From assembly GCA_018644665.1 (NCBI GenBank), contig JABGQA010000094.1, positions 1 to 64,000 of the forward strand: DNA of 64,000 bases, read 5' to 3'. The notes under the pieces are model-generated. The model was not told the DNA's origin. It ran no database searches and saw only the letters and a program-made list of their open reading frames with translations. Of this stretch, positions 44,124 to 51,999 are shown one piece after another; position 1 is the first letter of the stretch, and the number at the start of each line of letters is the position of its first letter. The stretch comes from Candidatus Poribacteria bacterium. Lineage in GTDB: Bacteria > Poribacteria > WGA-4E > GCA-2687025. Position numbers and translations under genes: made by a program.

Positions 44124-44719
44124 CGGACGTCATGCTGCCGCCCGACCAACTCCTCATGGACGGGCTCGCCATACGATCGTATGACGTCGGCGATGGTGCG
44201 GCGCACGCGGAGGCCGTCACCGCCTCGTACGACCATCTGAAAGAGTACATGGAGTGGGCCAAGCCTCGCCAGGGCGTCGCGGAGTCCGAGTTGCTGTGCC
44301 GTCGGTTCCGTGCGCAGTACCTGTTGCGGCAGGACTTTGTTCTGGGCGTGTTCGATCGCCGGGCCGCGTCCCTTGTAGGCGGTACAGGCTTTCACCTACG
44401 TGGCCGCCCTCTGGCGACCCAATACGCCGAAGTAGGTATGTGGATCCACGCTCAGCACGCTGGCTGCGGGCTCGGCACGCGCGTCCTTGTGGCACTGCTC
44501 CGGTGGGGCTTCACCGAGTGGCCCTGGGAGCGGATCGAGTGGCGATGCGACGAGGACAACGCCGCCAGCGTGCGCGTTGCCGAGAAGGCGGGCATGCCGC
44601 TGGAGGCACGGCTACGCAACGACGCAACGCCAACCGGCCGGCGCCGGAACACACTGATCTATGCCGCGCAGCGCTCTGAGTGGAGCCCCGGGACGCGTCT
44701 TGCAGGTCCCCTGCCGTAG
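44120..44719 (+). CDS. GNAT-family N-acetyltransferase (RimJ/RimL type)
   Basis: The 199-residue enzyme should transfer an acetyl group from acetyl-CoA to an amine. The signature lies in VGMWIHAQHAGCGLGTRVLVAL (shown here only in part as GCGLGTRVLVALLRWGF), followed by IEWRCDEDNAASVRVAEKAG, a RimJ/RimL phrase. The acceptor may be a ribosomal protein N-terminus or a small molecule. The ATG at 44120 overlaps the stop of the HEAT lipoprotein gene. Confidence 0.85.
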   Translation: MTDVMLPPDQLLMDGLAIRSYDVGDGAAHAEAVTASYDHLKEYMEWAKPRQGVAESELLCRRFRAQYLLRQDFVLGVFDRRAASLVGGTGFHLRGRPLATQYAEVGMWIHAQHAGCGLGTRVLVALLRWGFTEWPWERIEWRCDEDNAASVRVAEKAGMPLEARLRNDATPTGRRRNTLIYAAQRSEWSPGTRLAGPLP

Positions 44720-44728
44720 TCCTACAAT
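44700..44728 (+). promoter_or_regulatory. sigma-70 promoter of the DHH phosphoesterase gene
   Basis: TTGCAG at 44700-44705 and TACAAT at 44723-44728 are separated by 17 bases. Transcription would start near 44735, 53 bases before the ATG at 44788. It overlaps the end of the GNAT gene. Confidence 0.6.
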
Positions 44729-44787
44729 TGGGCCGCAGGTGGCTTCCTGCCATCGCGGCGGCACCCGTACCAGGAGCACACTTCGGA

Positions 44788-45747
44788 ATGGGAATCTCGC
44801 CTCGCGAGCGCCGTGGGAACGCCCTCATCGTGACCCACTACGACCTCGATGGCTTCGTCTGTGGCTTGTGCCTGGCGGAGGCCTACGATCTCGGCGGAAG
44901 TCAGGTGCGGTTCGTGAGCTACGGGGTGCCCAGGAGCCGCATCATCGAGGCGGCTCTACGTGAAACAGACGCGGATTCGGTCTACATCTGCGACGTCGGG
45001 CTCGACCCAGAGGACATGACGTCGCGATGGGCGACCGACGAGCGGCTGCACCGCGTGCTGTTCGACCATCACGACTCGACCGCAGGGCTAGACACATCCG
45101 CCTTCGACGAATGCCACGTCGACACGACTGGCACGCGGTGCTCCGCCGACCTGGTGTACGAGTACTTGAGGCCGTCGATGCCGGCGTTCATGTCGGAGAA
45201 GCTGAAGCACTGGGTGGCCCTGGCGCACGACCGAGACCTGTGGGTGAACAGAGACCGGCAACTCGGCCAGCGTGTCTCCTGGCTGCTCAAGGACCGGATT
45301 CACCAGCGACTCGAGACCGCCCTGTCGACATCGTCTCCCGGCGAGTTCATACGTCGTCTGAACGGCAAGTGGAAACGCGGCGAAGACCTGTTCCGTGACG
45401 CGGTCGTGTGCGCCACGAACACTGCCTTCCTGTTCGACGGCCCGCCTCTCCCCATCAAGGTGGCGTACGTGAAGCGGGATACCTCGGATGTGGCCGAGGA
45501 GCTACAGGACGGCGGACAGCTGATAGTGCTGCTGAACCTGTTTGGCCAGCAGATCGGTGTCAGCCTGCGCACCGACCGCGATGACATAGACGTGTCGCAG
45601 GTTGCGCAGCGTTGCTTCGGCGGCGGTGGGCACCGCATGGCGGCGTCCGGGTTCGCCAGGTCGAGCCATCTCGTCGGCGGGTACGAGGCCGTTCGCGACA
45701 GCGTCGCCGCCGTCGTCACGGAGCAGCTCGAGGCGCGTGGGGCGTAG
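44788..45747 (+). CDS. DHH-family phosphoesterase
   Basis: The 319-residue cytoplasmic protein has DHH motifs: THYDLDGFVCG (motif I, a D-x-D variant), CDVGLDPED, and FDHHDSTAG (motif III, the DHH itself). The C-terminal DHHA1 domain carries CFGGGGHRMAASGF. The family includes nanoRNases, cyclic di-AMP phosphodiesterases and oligonucleotide hydrolases; this shorter form without a GGDEF or PAS domain fits an oligoribonuclease or similar. ATG 44788 is chosen because the promoter at 44700 places earlier in-frame codons upstream of the transcript. Confidence 0.85.
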   Translation: MGISPRERRGNALIVTHYDLDGFVCGLCLAEAYDLGGSQVRFVSYGVPRSRIIEAALRETDADSVYICDVGLDPEDMTSRWATDERLHRVLFDHHDSTAGLDTSAFDECHVDTTGTRCSADLVYEYLRPSMPAFMSEKLKHWVALAHDRDLWVNRDRQLGQRVSWLLKDRIHQRLETALSTSSPGEFIRRLNGKWKRGEDLFRDAVVCATNTAFLFDGPPLPIKVAYVKRDTSDVAEELQDGGQLIVLLNLFGQQIGVSLRTDRDDIDVSQVAQRCFGGGGHRMAASGFARSSHLVGGYEAVRDSVAAVVTEQLEARGA

Positions 45748-45778
45748 GCCCTCGCGTCGCGGCCACACGTCGGTGTCG

Positions 45779-45808
45779 TTGACTGCGGCGCCCGGCGACT
45801 CCTATACT
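45779..45808 (+). promoter_or_regulatory. sigma-70 promoter of the Gfo/Idh/MocA gene
   Basis: TTGACT at 45779-45784 and TATACT at 45803-45808 have an 18-base spacer. Transcription would start near 45815, 50 bases before the ATG at 45865. Confidence 0.65.
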
Positions 45809-45864
45809 CCGCCCGCCTAACAGGACGGCCAACCGTCTCACGAGCAAGAAGGAACACGGCTAAC

Positions 45865-46989
45865 ATGGGCGACAAGCTTCGCGTCGGAATTATCGGCCCC
45901 GGTGGCGCCGGACGTGGAAACACCATGGGGTTCGCCACGCGCGACGACTGCGACGTGGTCGCGGCCGCGGACGTCAGTCCGAACAGCATCGACGCGCTTG
46001 AGGACGCGATGGAAGAGCGCGTCGACGGCTACTCGCGCGGCACGCTCGCGCGGTACACCGGCGAGTACGAGTACTCCGAGATGCTGGACAAGGAGGACCT
46101 CGACATCGTCGGCGTCTTCTCACCGCACTCCATGCACGACATCCAGGTCAAAGCGGCGATGCGCGCTGGGTGTTCGGTCATCGTCGAGAAACCGATGGCC
46201 AACTACGTCGGCGACGCCATTCTCATGCACAAGATGGCGGTCGCGCTCGGCGTTCACCTGGTCGGTGGGTACCAGCGCCATTACGAGCCACGCTACATCA
46301 CGGGTCGCGAGGTGATCCAGTCGGGCCAGATTGGCGAGCTGGAGCGCTTCGAGGTGTATCTCACCCAACGCTGGGGCGGCGGCGGCTGGCGCGGTGACCC
46401 CCGCTTCAGTGGCGGCGGGCAGCCCAACGACTCCGGCAGCCACTTGCAGGACATCTTCATGTGGATGACCGGTTTCCTCCCCGAGTCGGTCTACGGCACG
46501 ACCGACATGATCTTCGAGGAAGACGGCGAGATCATCCCCAAGCAGGTCGAGATCAACTCCTACTCCGACGTCGTGATGGAAGGCGGCGCGGAGGGCACGA
46601 TCACGATCGTGGGGAACACGCACGTCGGCTTCGAGGAGTGGGTGATCCTCGAGGGCTCCGAAGGCACGCTCAAGATCAAGGACGGCATGTGGCTGACCCG
46701 CGGGGACAGCGCGGCGGTCGAGGTCGATGCGAGCCGCCCTGACGGCTACCCGACCGACAAGGTCGACCAACTCGTCGGCCTCGTGAAGGGCGACCACGAT
46801 CGGAACTACACGTCCGGCATCAACGGGATCAGGACGAGCTGGCTGACGAACTCGATCCTGGCCGCCGGCCGCGGGCCCGAGACGAAGAACCGCATCGACT
46901 GCGACACGCTCATCGAGGGCGAAGGTTCGTCACGCGGCGAGGTCAAGCAACTGATCGCGCACGCGGCGCACTGGCACGGGATGGAATAG
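45865..46989 (+). CDS. Gfo/Idh/MocA-family NAD(P)-dependent oxidoreductase
   Basis: The 374-residue enzyme has an N-terminal Rossmann fold (VGIIGPGGAGRGNTMGF) and the family motif VIVEKPMANY near residue 111, where the Lys takes part in catalysis. The second domain is the usual alpha/beta substrate fold, with GGGQPNDSGSHLQDIFMWM near residue 187. These enzymes oxidise or reduce sugars, inositols and sugar acids; the substrate here is not indicated. AGAAGGA precedes the ATG. A strong hairpin follows the stop. Confidence 0.88.
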   Translation: MGDKLRVGIIGPGGAGRGNTMGFATRDDCDVVAAADVSPNSIDALEDAMEERVDGYSRGTLARYTGEYEYSEMLDKEDLDIVGVFSPHSMHDIQVKAAMRAGCSVIVEKPMANYVGDAILMHKMAVALGVHLVGGYQRHYEPRYITGREVIQSGQIGELERFEVYLTQRWGGGGWRGDPRFSGGGQPNDSGSHLQDIFMWMTGFLPESVYGTTDMIFEEDGEIIPKQVEINSYSDVVMEGGAEGTITIVGNTHVGFEEWVILEGSEGTLKIKDGMWLTRGDSAAVEVDASRPDGYPTDKVDQLVGLVKGDHDRNYTSGINGIRTSWLTNSILAAGRGPETKNRIDCDTLIEGEGSSRGEVKQLIAHAAHWHGME

Positions 46990-47006
46990 TCGCCGTCGGG
47001 TCTTCC

Positions 47007-47031
47007 GGGGCGGGCCGCAGCGGCCCGCCCC
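47007..47031. terminator. bidirectional hairpin terminator
   Basis: GGGGCGGGCCGC at 47007-47018 and GCGGCCCGCCCC at 47020-47031 form a 12-bp palindrome around one central base. It fills the gap between two convergent genes (ends at 46989 and 47032) and can stop both. No T-tract follows. Confidence 0.75.
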
Positions 47032-47808
47032 TCAATACACTACCCGGACGTGCGGCCGGCCCCCGTTCTCGCTGAGTTCGACCGCGACGCCGTATGTCTC
47101 CTGCACCACGCCTGCGGTGGCGACGTCGGCCACTTCACCAGCCGCGGCAACCTTGCCCGCCTTTAGAAAGACCAGACGGTCGCAGAAGTGGAACGCCAGG
47201 TTGAGGTCGTGCAAGACCACGCCGACGGTCCAACCTCGTTCGGAAACCAGCGACCGGAGAGCCGTCAATATCTCGCCTTGATACTGGATGTCCAGGTGCG
47301 ACGTGGGCTCGTCAAGGAGCACGACGGACGCGTCCTGTGCCAGCAGTTGGGCCAGGTACATCCGCTGACGCTCACCGCCACTCAACGTGTGTGCCGCGCG
47401 CTCGGCCACGCCGTCGAGCGCCATGTCGCTCATCGCAGCGTCGATAGCCTCCTCATCGTCTCCCGCAAGCGAGGCGTAGATCGGTCGATGGCAGAACCGT
47501 CCCATCGCGACGATCTCGCGCACCGGCAGCTCGAGGGCGGTGTTGGGATGCTGCGGCACGACGCCGAGTCTGCGCGCGACGGCCCGTCGCGAGTACGTCC
47601 CGATGCCGGACCCGTCGAGCCGGACCTGCCCATCGGTCGGAGTCAGCGTGCCCGCGAGGGCGCGTAGGAGGGTGGTCTTCCCGGCGCCGTTCGGGCCCAG
47701 GAACCCAGTTACACGCGCGTCATGCAGATCGCACGAGACTGCGTCGAGGATTGTGCTGGGTGGGATGCGTACCGTCACGTTGAGCGCGGACAACGGGTGG
47801 TCGCTCAT
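47032..47808 (-). CDS. siderophore/heme/cobalamin-type ABC transporter ATP-binding protein
   Basis: The 258-residue ATPase belongs to the FecE/BtuD/HmuV family. Walker A is GPNGAGKTTLLRALAG, the signature LSGGERQRMYLAQLLAQ, Walker B VVLLDEPTSHLD, followed by VGVVLHDLNLAFHFCDRL. LGVVPQHPNTALELPVREIV contains the Q-loop. It would energise uptake of an iron chelate, heme or cobalamin, but neither permease nor binding protein is in the window. Cobalamin is an attractive substrate given the B12 riboswitch at 1-30, but this is not shown. It probably shares a transcript with the selenoprotein gene upstream, unless the hairpin at 47841 stops it. Confidence 0.85.
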   Translation of the reverse strand: MSDHPLSALNVTVRIPPSTILDAVSCDLHDARVTGFLGPNGAGKTTLLRALAGTLTPTDGQVRLDGSGIGTYSRRAVARRLGVVPQHPNTALELPVREIVAMGRFCHRPIYASLAGDDEEAIDAAMSDMALDGVAERAAHTLSGGERQRMYLAQLLAQDASVVLLDEPTSHLDIQYQGEILTALRSLVSERGWTVGVVLHDLNLAFHFCDRLVFLKAGKVAAAGEVADVATAGVVQETYGVAVELSENGGRPHVRVVY

Positions 47809-47840
47809 GCAGGCATCGTGTCCGCGGTGCTTAAGGTCTG

Positions 47841-47862
47841 AGGGCCGGCAGACGCCGGCCCT
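47841..47862 (-). terminator. hairpin downstream of the selenoprotein gene
   Basis: AGGGCCGGC at 47841-47849 pairs perfectly with GCCGGCCCT at 47854-47862 across a four-base loop. It begins four bases past the selenoprotein stop codon on the minus strand and precedes the ABC ATPase gene. It lacks a T-tract, so it may be a partial terminator or a 3' stabiliser. Confidence 0.55.
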
Positions 47863-47866
47863 GTGT

Positions 47867-48097
47867 CTACGCGGCCTGCGTCACGAGGTCGATGGCTTCC
47901 TGCTCCTCGGGGAACCTGCCCTCGGCCTTCTTCGAGAAGACGAGCGTGCCGTCCACCGTCACCTCGAAGACGCCGCCGGCGCTCTTAGTCAGCGATACGT
48001 CATCGACGCCGTCCACGGCCTTCTTGAGCGCGTCCGCCAAACTGGCGGCCTGGTTTTCGTAGCCTCAAGCGCCGCAGTACTCGATGTCAACCGTCAT
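47867..48097 (-). CDS. SelW/SelT/SelH (Rdx)-family selenoprotein with an in-frame UGA
   Basis: Read through one UGA codon at 48065-48067, this 77-codon frame encodes 76 residues. It begins MTVDIEYCGA-Sec-GYENQA, giving the CxxU redox motif (Cys8, Sec11) of the thioredoxin-like Rdx family. Downstream are VSLTKSAGGVFEVTVDG, LVFSKKAEGRFPE and the final helix, all matching SelW-type proteins. A SECIS-like hairpin follows the UGA. GGAAGGG lies before the ATG and a good promoter at 48153-48181. Standard gene calling would split it at the UGA and miss it. Other genes here use UGA as stop and UGG for Trp, so UGA is not simply reassigned. The likely role is thiol redox chemistry; sel genes must lie elsewhere. 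Confidence 0.88.
48034..48067 (-). promoter_or_regulatory. bacterial SECIS element (UGA plus hairpin) in the selenoprotein gene
   Basis: On the minus strand the UGA (48067-48065) is followed by 16 bases and then by CCGCCA-GTT-TGGCGG (48048-48034), a perfect six-pair stem with a three-base loop. The loop starts 22 bases after the UGA and its first base is G. Known bacterial SECIS elements have the loop about 16-37 bases after UGA with a G in its first two positions, so the criteria are met. Confidence 0.75.
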
Positions 48098-48152
48098 GTG
48101 ATGCCCTTCCGGCGGTTCGGCACGAGCGCCTGCGCGCCCGCTACTCATTCAC

Positions 48153-48181
48153 AGTATAGCGGGGGCTCGACGGGTCAGCAA
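48153..48181 (-). promoter_or_regulatory. sigma-70 promoter of the selenoprotein gene
   Basis: On the minus strand TTGCTG (48181-48176) and TATACT (48158-48153) are separated by 17 bases. Transcription would start near 48146, leaving a leader of about 49 bases. Confidence 0.65.
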
Positions 48182-48197
48182 CGCGCCTGCGCGCGCC

Positions 48198-48227
48198 TGG
48201 ACACCCCGCGTTTGCGGGTGCTACTAT
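48198..48227 (+). promoter_or_regulatory. sigma-70 promoter of the small lipoprotein gene
   Basis: TGGACA at 48198-48203 and TACTAT at 48222-48227 have an 18-base spacer. Transcription would start near 48234. It is back to back with the selenoprotein promoter, about 17 bases apart. Confidence 0.5.
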
Positions 48228-48257
48228 CGCCACGTGATCGACCCCGGGAGACACATC

Positions 48258-48707
48258 GTGAGGCCCTGCGCCTGCCGCGGCTTTTTCCTGTCCCTCATCG
48301 CTATCCTGGTAACGGCTGGGTGCGCCGGTGGTGGGCTCGTGCGGCTTGACGCCGCGGGCACTATGGAATCGCGGGACATCGGACGGACGAGCGGGTTCCC
48401 GGCTGCGACCGTCGTCCTCGACGGCGTGGCGTCCATACGCAAGGTCGTCATCACGCCGCGGCGGCCATTGCGCAAGATCGAGGTACTCGTCCGTGTGCCG
48501 GACGGCTCGTGGAAGTCCGTGAAGTACATGCAGGGGCGGTTCACCCGCCCGGTTACGGTCCGCGTCGAGATCGACGGCGACGCGGTGCGCGTTCTTGACC
48601 GCAATCCAGCCGCGCCAGTGCAGCGCGGGCCACATGTCGCGGGCGTCACGGGCGCTGTGGAGAACGTCCTCGTCTACGGACGACCCTCCGACGCTGGCGC
48701 GTCCTGA
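48258..48707 (+). CDS. small lipoprotein of unknown function
   Basis: The 149-residue product has a lipoprotein signal, FFLSLIAILVTAGC, with the acylated Cys near residue 21. The mature part is about 125 residues and beta-rich (ATVVLDGVASIRKVVITPRR, IEVLVRVPDGSWKSV), with no family I recognise. GTG 48258 has GGGAGA upstream; an earlier in-frame GTG at 48234 falls at the predicted transcription start and could be a leaderless alternative. It is followed after 16 bases by a small membrane protein gene. Confidence 0.7.
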   Translation: MRPCACRGFFLSLIAILVTAGCAGGGLVRLDAAGTMESRDIGRTSGFPAATVVLDGVASIRKVVITPRRPLRKIEVLVRVPDGSWKSVKYMQGRFTRPVTVRVEIDGDAVRVLDRNPAAPVQRGPHVAGVTGAVENVLVYGRPSDAGAS

Positions 48708-48723
48708 GGACGGAGGCCGCGCG

Positions 48724-49032
48724 GTGCAGGTGATGTTCCTCGTCCTCTTCGGCGTATCGCTGGTAGTGTTCTCGTTCTTCGTCCGCGAAGCCGTCGCCAT
48801 GCTGCCGTACGTCGTCGACAGCCTGCCGATACCCGTGGGCGCCGTCCTGAGGGGTTTGGGATGGCTGGCGCTATTCCTGTTGAGCTTCCTGGCGACGGGG
48901 TTCTTCCTGTACGAGCGGGAACGCGATGAGGGCCGTGCTTCGAGACGCATCCCCATGTACGACTGGGTGCTCGACCGACGCGTCGGCGAACAGGAATCGC
49001 CATCTGCGGCCCGCCCGATACGCAGAGGGTAG
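48724..49032 (+). CDS. small membrane protein with two helices
   Basis: The 102-residue protein has two transmembrane helices (about residues 4-24, MFLVLFGVSLVVFSFFV, and 45-68, LGWLALFLLSFLATGFFL) and a charged C-terminal tail. No family is recognised. GGAGG lies seven bases before GTG 48724; GTG 48730 and ATG 48733 are nearby alternatives. It lies in a run with the small lipoprotein and the M14-like gene. Confidence 0.65.
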   Translation: MQVMFLVLFGVSLVVFSFFVREAVAMLPYVVDSLPIPVGAVLRGLGWLALFLLSFLATGFFLYERERDEGRASRRIPMYDWVLDRRVGEQESPSAARPIRRG

Positions 49033-49061
49033 GCTCCCATTACCGCGATGAGGAGACGCGA

Positions 49062-50033
49062 GTGTTCACGTCGCTCTGCTGGGTGAGTCATCCGCACGAA
49101 TGGCAGCCGCTGTTCCGACGTTGGGCCGCTGCGTACCCAGAGCGCACCACGCTACATCGCTGGGAGCAGTACGGTGGCTCTGCGGTCGTTGGGCTTACGC
49201 TGGGCTCGGCGGCACGCTGGGAGGAGGCGGCGTTCCGCCTGCTCGTCACCGTTCCCCACGGGCACGAGCCCGCGCCCACTGCGGCAATCGTGGACGTGGC
49301 CGCCCAGCTTCTGACACGCACGCATCTTGACGGCCGCCCGTCGACGACCGTGCCGCGTGACCTTCTCCTGTCCCGCTCGCTCATCACATTCCTGCCGGAC
49401 ACGAACTCGCAGGGACGCAGTCGAAGCCCCGAGCGTTGCTGGGACGGCCACGGATACGACAACGACGCGTTCCTGAAGTGGGCATTCGGCGTTGCGGGCG
49501 ACGGCAGCCGGTTCGGGCGTTACCCAGAGTGGCGCCACGCAGACCACGACCCCGAACGGGTCGGGATCGTCTACGAGGAGATCGAGCGCGGCCTGTACGT
49601 CGAACCCAACACCAGTCGACGGTCCACGCACTCGATGGCGATCGACGAGCTTTTCGAGCGATATCGCTACACGCACATGCTCGACATGCACCAGCACGAG
49701 GGCGACGAGGCAGCCCTGCTCCCGTCCAATTACGAGGACTCGGGGGCGGCTGTGCAGGCGGAAATCGACGGGTGGGCGAGGATTCTGATCGACGCTTGGG
49801 CAGCGGCCGGGGCCGAACCGCGGCCGGAACCCGCAGTCCCGTATCGCGGGCAACCTCGACACGAGTTCTTCCGCGACTTCTGGGCCGGCCGCTGCCCCGG
49901 CATGAAACGGTTGGTGAGCGAAGTGCGCAACAACCGCCACGTGCGCACCGGCGCCCACACACCGATGCAGCACCAGTTCACGATGGCGCAGACTGCGCTC
50001 TCCGCGACATTGGGGCTCGGCCTCGTCGACTGA
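49062..50033 (+). CDS. M14-like zinc carboxypeptidase / deacylase-type protein
   Basis: The 323-residue protein carries the M14 zinc pattern: VPHGHEPAP gives HxxE (His66, Glu69), and LDMHQHEGDE provides the third ligand, His210. Between them, LPDTNSQGRSRSPERCWDG resembles the substrate-binding Asn-Arg region. There is no signal peptide, so it is cytoplasmic, which fits relatives such as succinylglutamate desuccinylase/aspartoacylase as well as true carboxypeptidases. The general-base Glu of the C-terminal part is not obvious. GTG start with GAGGAGAC five bases upstream. Confidence 0.68.
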   Translation: MFTSLCWVSHPHEWQPLFRRWAAAYPERTTLHRWEQYGGSAVVGLTLGSAARWEEAAFRLLVTVPHGHEPAPTAAIVDVAAQLLTRTHLDGRPSTTVPRDLLLSRSLITFLPDTNSQGRSRSPERCWDGHGYDNDAFLKWAFGVAGDGSRFGRYPEWRHADHDPERVGIVYEEIERGLYVEPNTSRRSTHSMAIDELFERYRYTHMLDMHQHEGDEAALLPSNYEDSGAAVQAEIDGWARILIDAWAAAGAEPRPEPAVPYRGQPRHEFFRDFWAGRCPGMKRLVSEVRNNRHVRTGAHTPMQHQFTMAQTALSATLGLGLVD

Positions 50034-50111
50034 CGGTTTCCCGTCATCCGCTGGCTCCCCCAGAGCGTTCGACGATCGGACGAGGTGGTCGCGTACCTAG
50101 GAGATGGGCAG

Positions 50112-50825
50112 ATGAAACCGTTCCGCAGGCGAGTGCCAGTCTGCTTGGCCGTCCTGGCCCTGTGCTTCGCTACAGCGGCCGCGTGGGGGCATACGGGCCC
50201 GTCAGCGGACGCGCCTGACCCGGACGCCATGCGGCTCGAAGTTACGCCCTTGCACCATGCGTCGGCTGCTGCGGCCGCCGACCTGATCCGCCCGTTCCTG
50301 CCGGACGGCTCCCGGGTCGCGGCCGACGCGCGGACGAACCAGGTCGTCGTGTTGTCCACTCACGCCGGTACGGCCCGGGCAGAGCGCATCCTGGCGGCCC
50401 TTGATGTGCCCGATGGCGCCAACGTCGCGCGCGCCCAGCCACCCGCGGGCGGGCGGCCCATGTACGACTACGAAGTGCGCACCGAGCGCTACGGAGCCGT
50501 TCTCGACCGCGTCGATGTGGCACGCGCGCCTGGCCCGATGCCGTTCCAGCGCACTCTCGGTGTGTTGCTGGCGCGCGACGACGACTCCATCACAATCGCG
50601 CATGGTGGCGCGGACGCGCCGACACGGTTTGTCCTGCCGCGGCTCCTCTTGCCGGACGGTGAGTGGCAGGTCCGGGGCCGCCTCACGCAGTCCGTCGGAG
50701 CCATCGCCGTAGGGTCCCGCGTCGCAGTGGAGTGGTGGGAAGCCGAAGGGGTGCAGTACGTCGAGGACGTAGCGGCGCTCAGGCGGCGGCGTGCCACGAC
50801 AGAGACGTCGATTCTCGGCGACTGA
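50112..50825 (+). CDS. exported protein with a secretin N-type domain
   Basis: The 237-residue protein has a signal peptide (about residues 1-25, ending AAAWG) and then LEVTPLHHASAAAAADLIRP followed by ADARTNQVVVLSTHAG. This matches the secretin N1/NolW-like domain (RxxxlxhxxAxxlaxxL, then aDxrtNxlvv), including LDVPDG at its end. The remaining residues are beta-rich and unassigned. Secretins end in a large pore domain, which is missing, so this may be a pilotin-like or adaptor protein. AGGAG is eight bases before the ATG. Confidence 0.65.
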   Translation: MKPFRRRVPVCLAVLALCFATAAAWGHTGPSADAPDPDAMRLEVTPLHHASAAAAADLIRPFLPDGSRVAADARTNQVVVLSTHAGTARAERILAALDVPDGANVARAQPPAGGRPMYDYEVRTERYGAVLDRVDVARAPGPMPFQRTLGVLLARDDDSITIAHGGADAPTRFVLPRLLLPDGEWQVRGRLTQSVGAIAVGSRVAVEWWEAEGVQYVEDVAALRRRRATTETSILGD

Positions 50826-50958
50826 CGGCGATCCACCCTCGCGGATGCCCACGCCTCGCGCCTCGCCCCGCCTGTTCCACCGCGCGGCCGCGACCTCTCT
50901 CCGCCTACCGGCGGAAGCTGCCACACGACGTGTGGGTGGATCGCGCGCGGATGGCCGA

Positions 50959-50987
50959 TTGAGCCACGGGCCCACATTGGGTAGGGT
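50959..50987 (+). promoter_or_regulatory. candidate promoter of the GH62 gene
   Basis: TTGAGC at 50959-50964 and TAGGGT at 50982-50987 have a 17-base spacer. Transcription would start near 50994, 27 bases before the ATG at 51021. Confidence 0.4.
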
Positions 50988-51020
50988 AGTGGGACGCCCG
51001 ATCCCCAGCAGGGAGCCCGA

Positions 51021-51989
51021 ATGGCCCTTCACGCCCCGTTCTCGTGGACATCCTCTGCGCCCCTCGTCGCCCCAATGACGCGCGATGGGGACGTGGCGAT
51101 CTCCGTCAAAGACCCAACGCTCGTCGAGCACGACGGTCGCTGGCACATGTTCTGTAGCGTGCGGAGCCGCACGCGGACGCACCAAATCGAGCACATCTCA
51201 TCCGATCGGCTCGACGACTGGAGCGGAGCCGATCGCGCACTGCTGACGTGCGTGGACGGGTATTTCTGCGCGCCGCAGGTGTTCTACTTCCGCCCGCACG
51301 GCCTGTGGTACCTGGTGTACCAGACCCACGCCGAGGGGCGGCGTCTCGGCCTGCAGCCAACGTACTCGACGACCCGCGACATCTCGGACCCCGCGTCGTG
51401 GACGGCGCCCAGCTTGTTCTACACCGACGACTCCCTGCCAACGGTCGAAGGGTGGATAGACTTCTGGGTTATCTGCGACGACGCCCGCGCGCACCTGTTC
51501 TTCACGTCGCTGGACGGTCGCATGTGGCGGGCGTCGACAGAGCTGGCGGCGTTCCCGCAGGGCTTCGGGGACGCGGAGTGTGTCATCTCGGATGCTCACG
51601 CCGACTGGCGACTCTTCGAGGCCAGCCACACCTACCGCGTCGCGGAGGACGACACGTACCTCACACTCGTTGAAGGCGAGGATCGGCGGCAAGGTGTGAA
51701 GCGCTACTTCATGGCGTATGCGGCCGACACGCTCGCTGGGGAGTGGTCGCCGATAGCCACGACGCCGGCGGAGCCGTTCGCCGGCGCCGCGAACGTCGCG
51801 TTCGCGGCCGAGACGTGGTCCGACCACATCAGCCACGGAGAGTTCGTCCGGCAGAGCGGCGACGAGACGCTGACGGTCTCGCTGGCAGACCTGCGGATGG
51901 TGTATCAGGGCGTCCACCACGAGGAATTCGCGGGACGCCGCTATGGCGACATCCCCTGGCGCATCGGCCTGCTCAGGCGCGACCGTTAA
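51021..51989 (+). CDS. GH62-type alpha-L-arabinofuranosidase, no signal peptide
   Basis: The 322-residue protein matches the GH62 five-bladed propeller. Landmarks in order: KDPTLVEHDGRWHMFCS, FYFRPHGLWYLVYQT, WIDFWVICDDARAHLFFTS, LFEASHTYRVAEDDTYLTLV, WSDHISHGEFVR, and PWRIGLLRRDR. The presumed catalytic residues are Asp31 (base), Asp147 (pKa modulator) and Glu200 (acid). GH62 enzymes remove arabinose from arabinoxylan. Known members are secreted, but no signal peptide is seen, so it may act on an imported oligosaccharide. Ten bases separate it from the amidohydrolase gene. Confidence 0.8.
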   Translation: MALHAPFSWTSSAPLVAPMTRDGDVAISVKDPTLVEHDGRWHMFCSVRSRTRTHQIEHISSDRLDDWSGADRALLTCVDGYFCAPQVFYFRPHGLWYLVYQTHAEGRRLGLQPTYSTTRDISDPASWTAPSLFYTDDSLPTVEGWIDFWVICDDARAHLFFTSLDGRMWRASTELAAFPQGFGDAECVISDAHADWRLFEASHTYRVAEDDTYLTLVEGEDRRQGVKRYFMAYAADTLAGEWSPIATTPAEPFAGAANVAFAAETWSDHISHGEFVRQSGDETLTVSLADLRMVYQGVHHEEFAGRRYGDIPWRIGLLRRDR

Positions 51990-51999
51990 GGAGGCATCT

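Noticed and set aside
47867-48067. Reading the selenoprotein region as a frameshifted or broken Cys-type gene
   Set aside because: The frame is intact from ATG to TAG with one UGA exactly where the CxxC/CxxU Cys would be, and a SECIS hairpin follows. A single-base error (TGC to TGA) cannot be excluded without reads.
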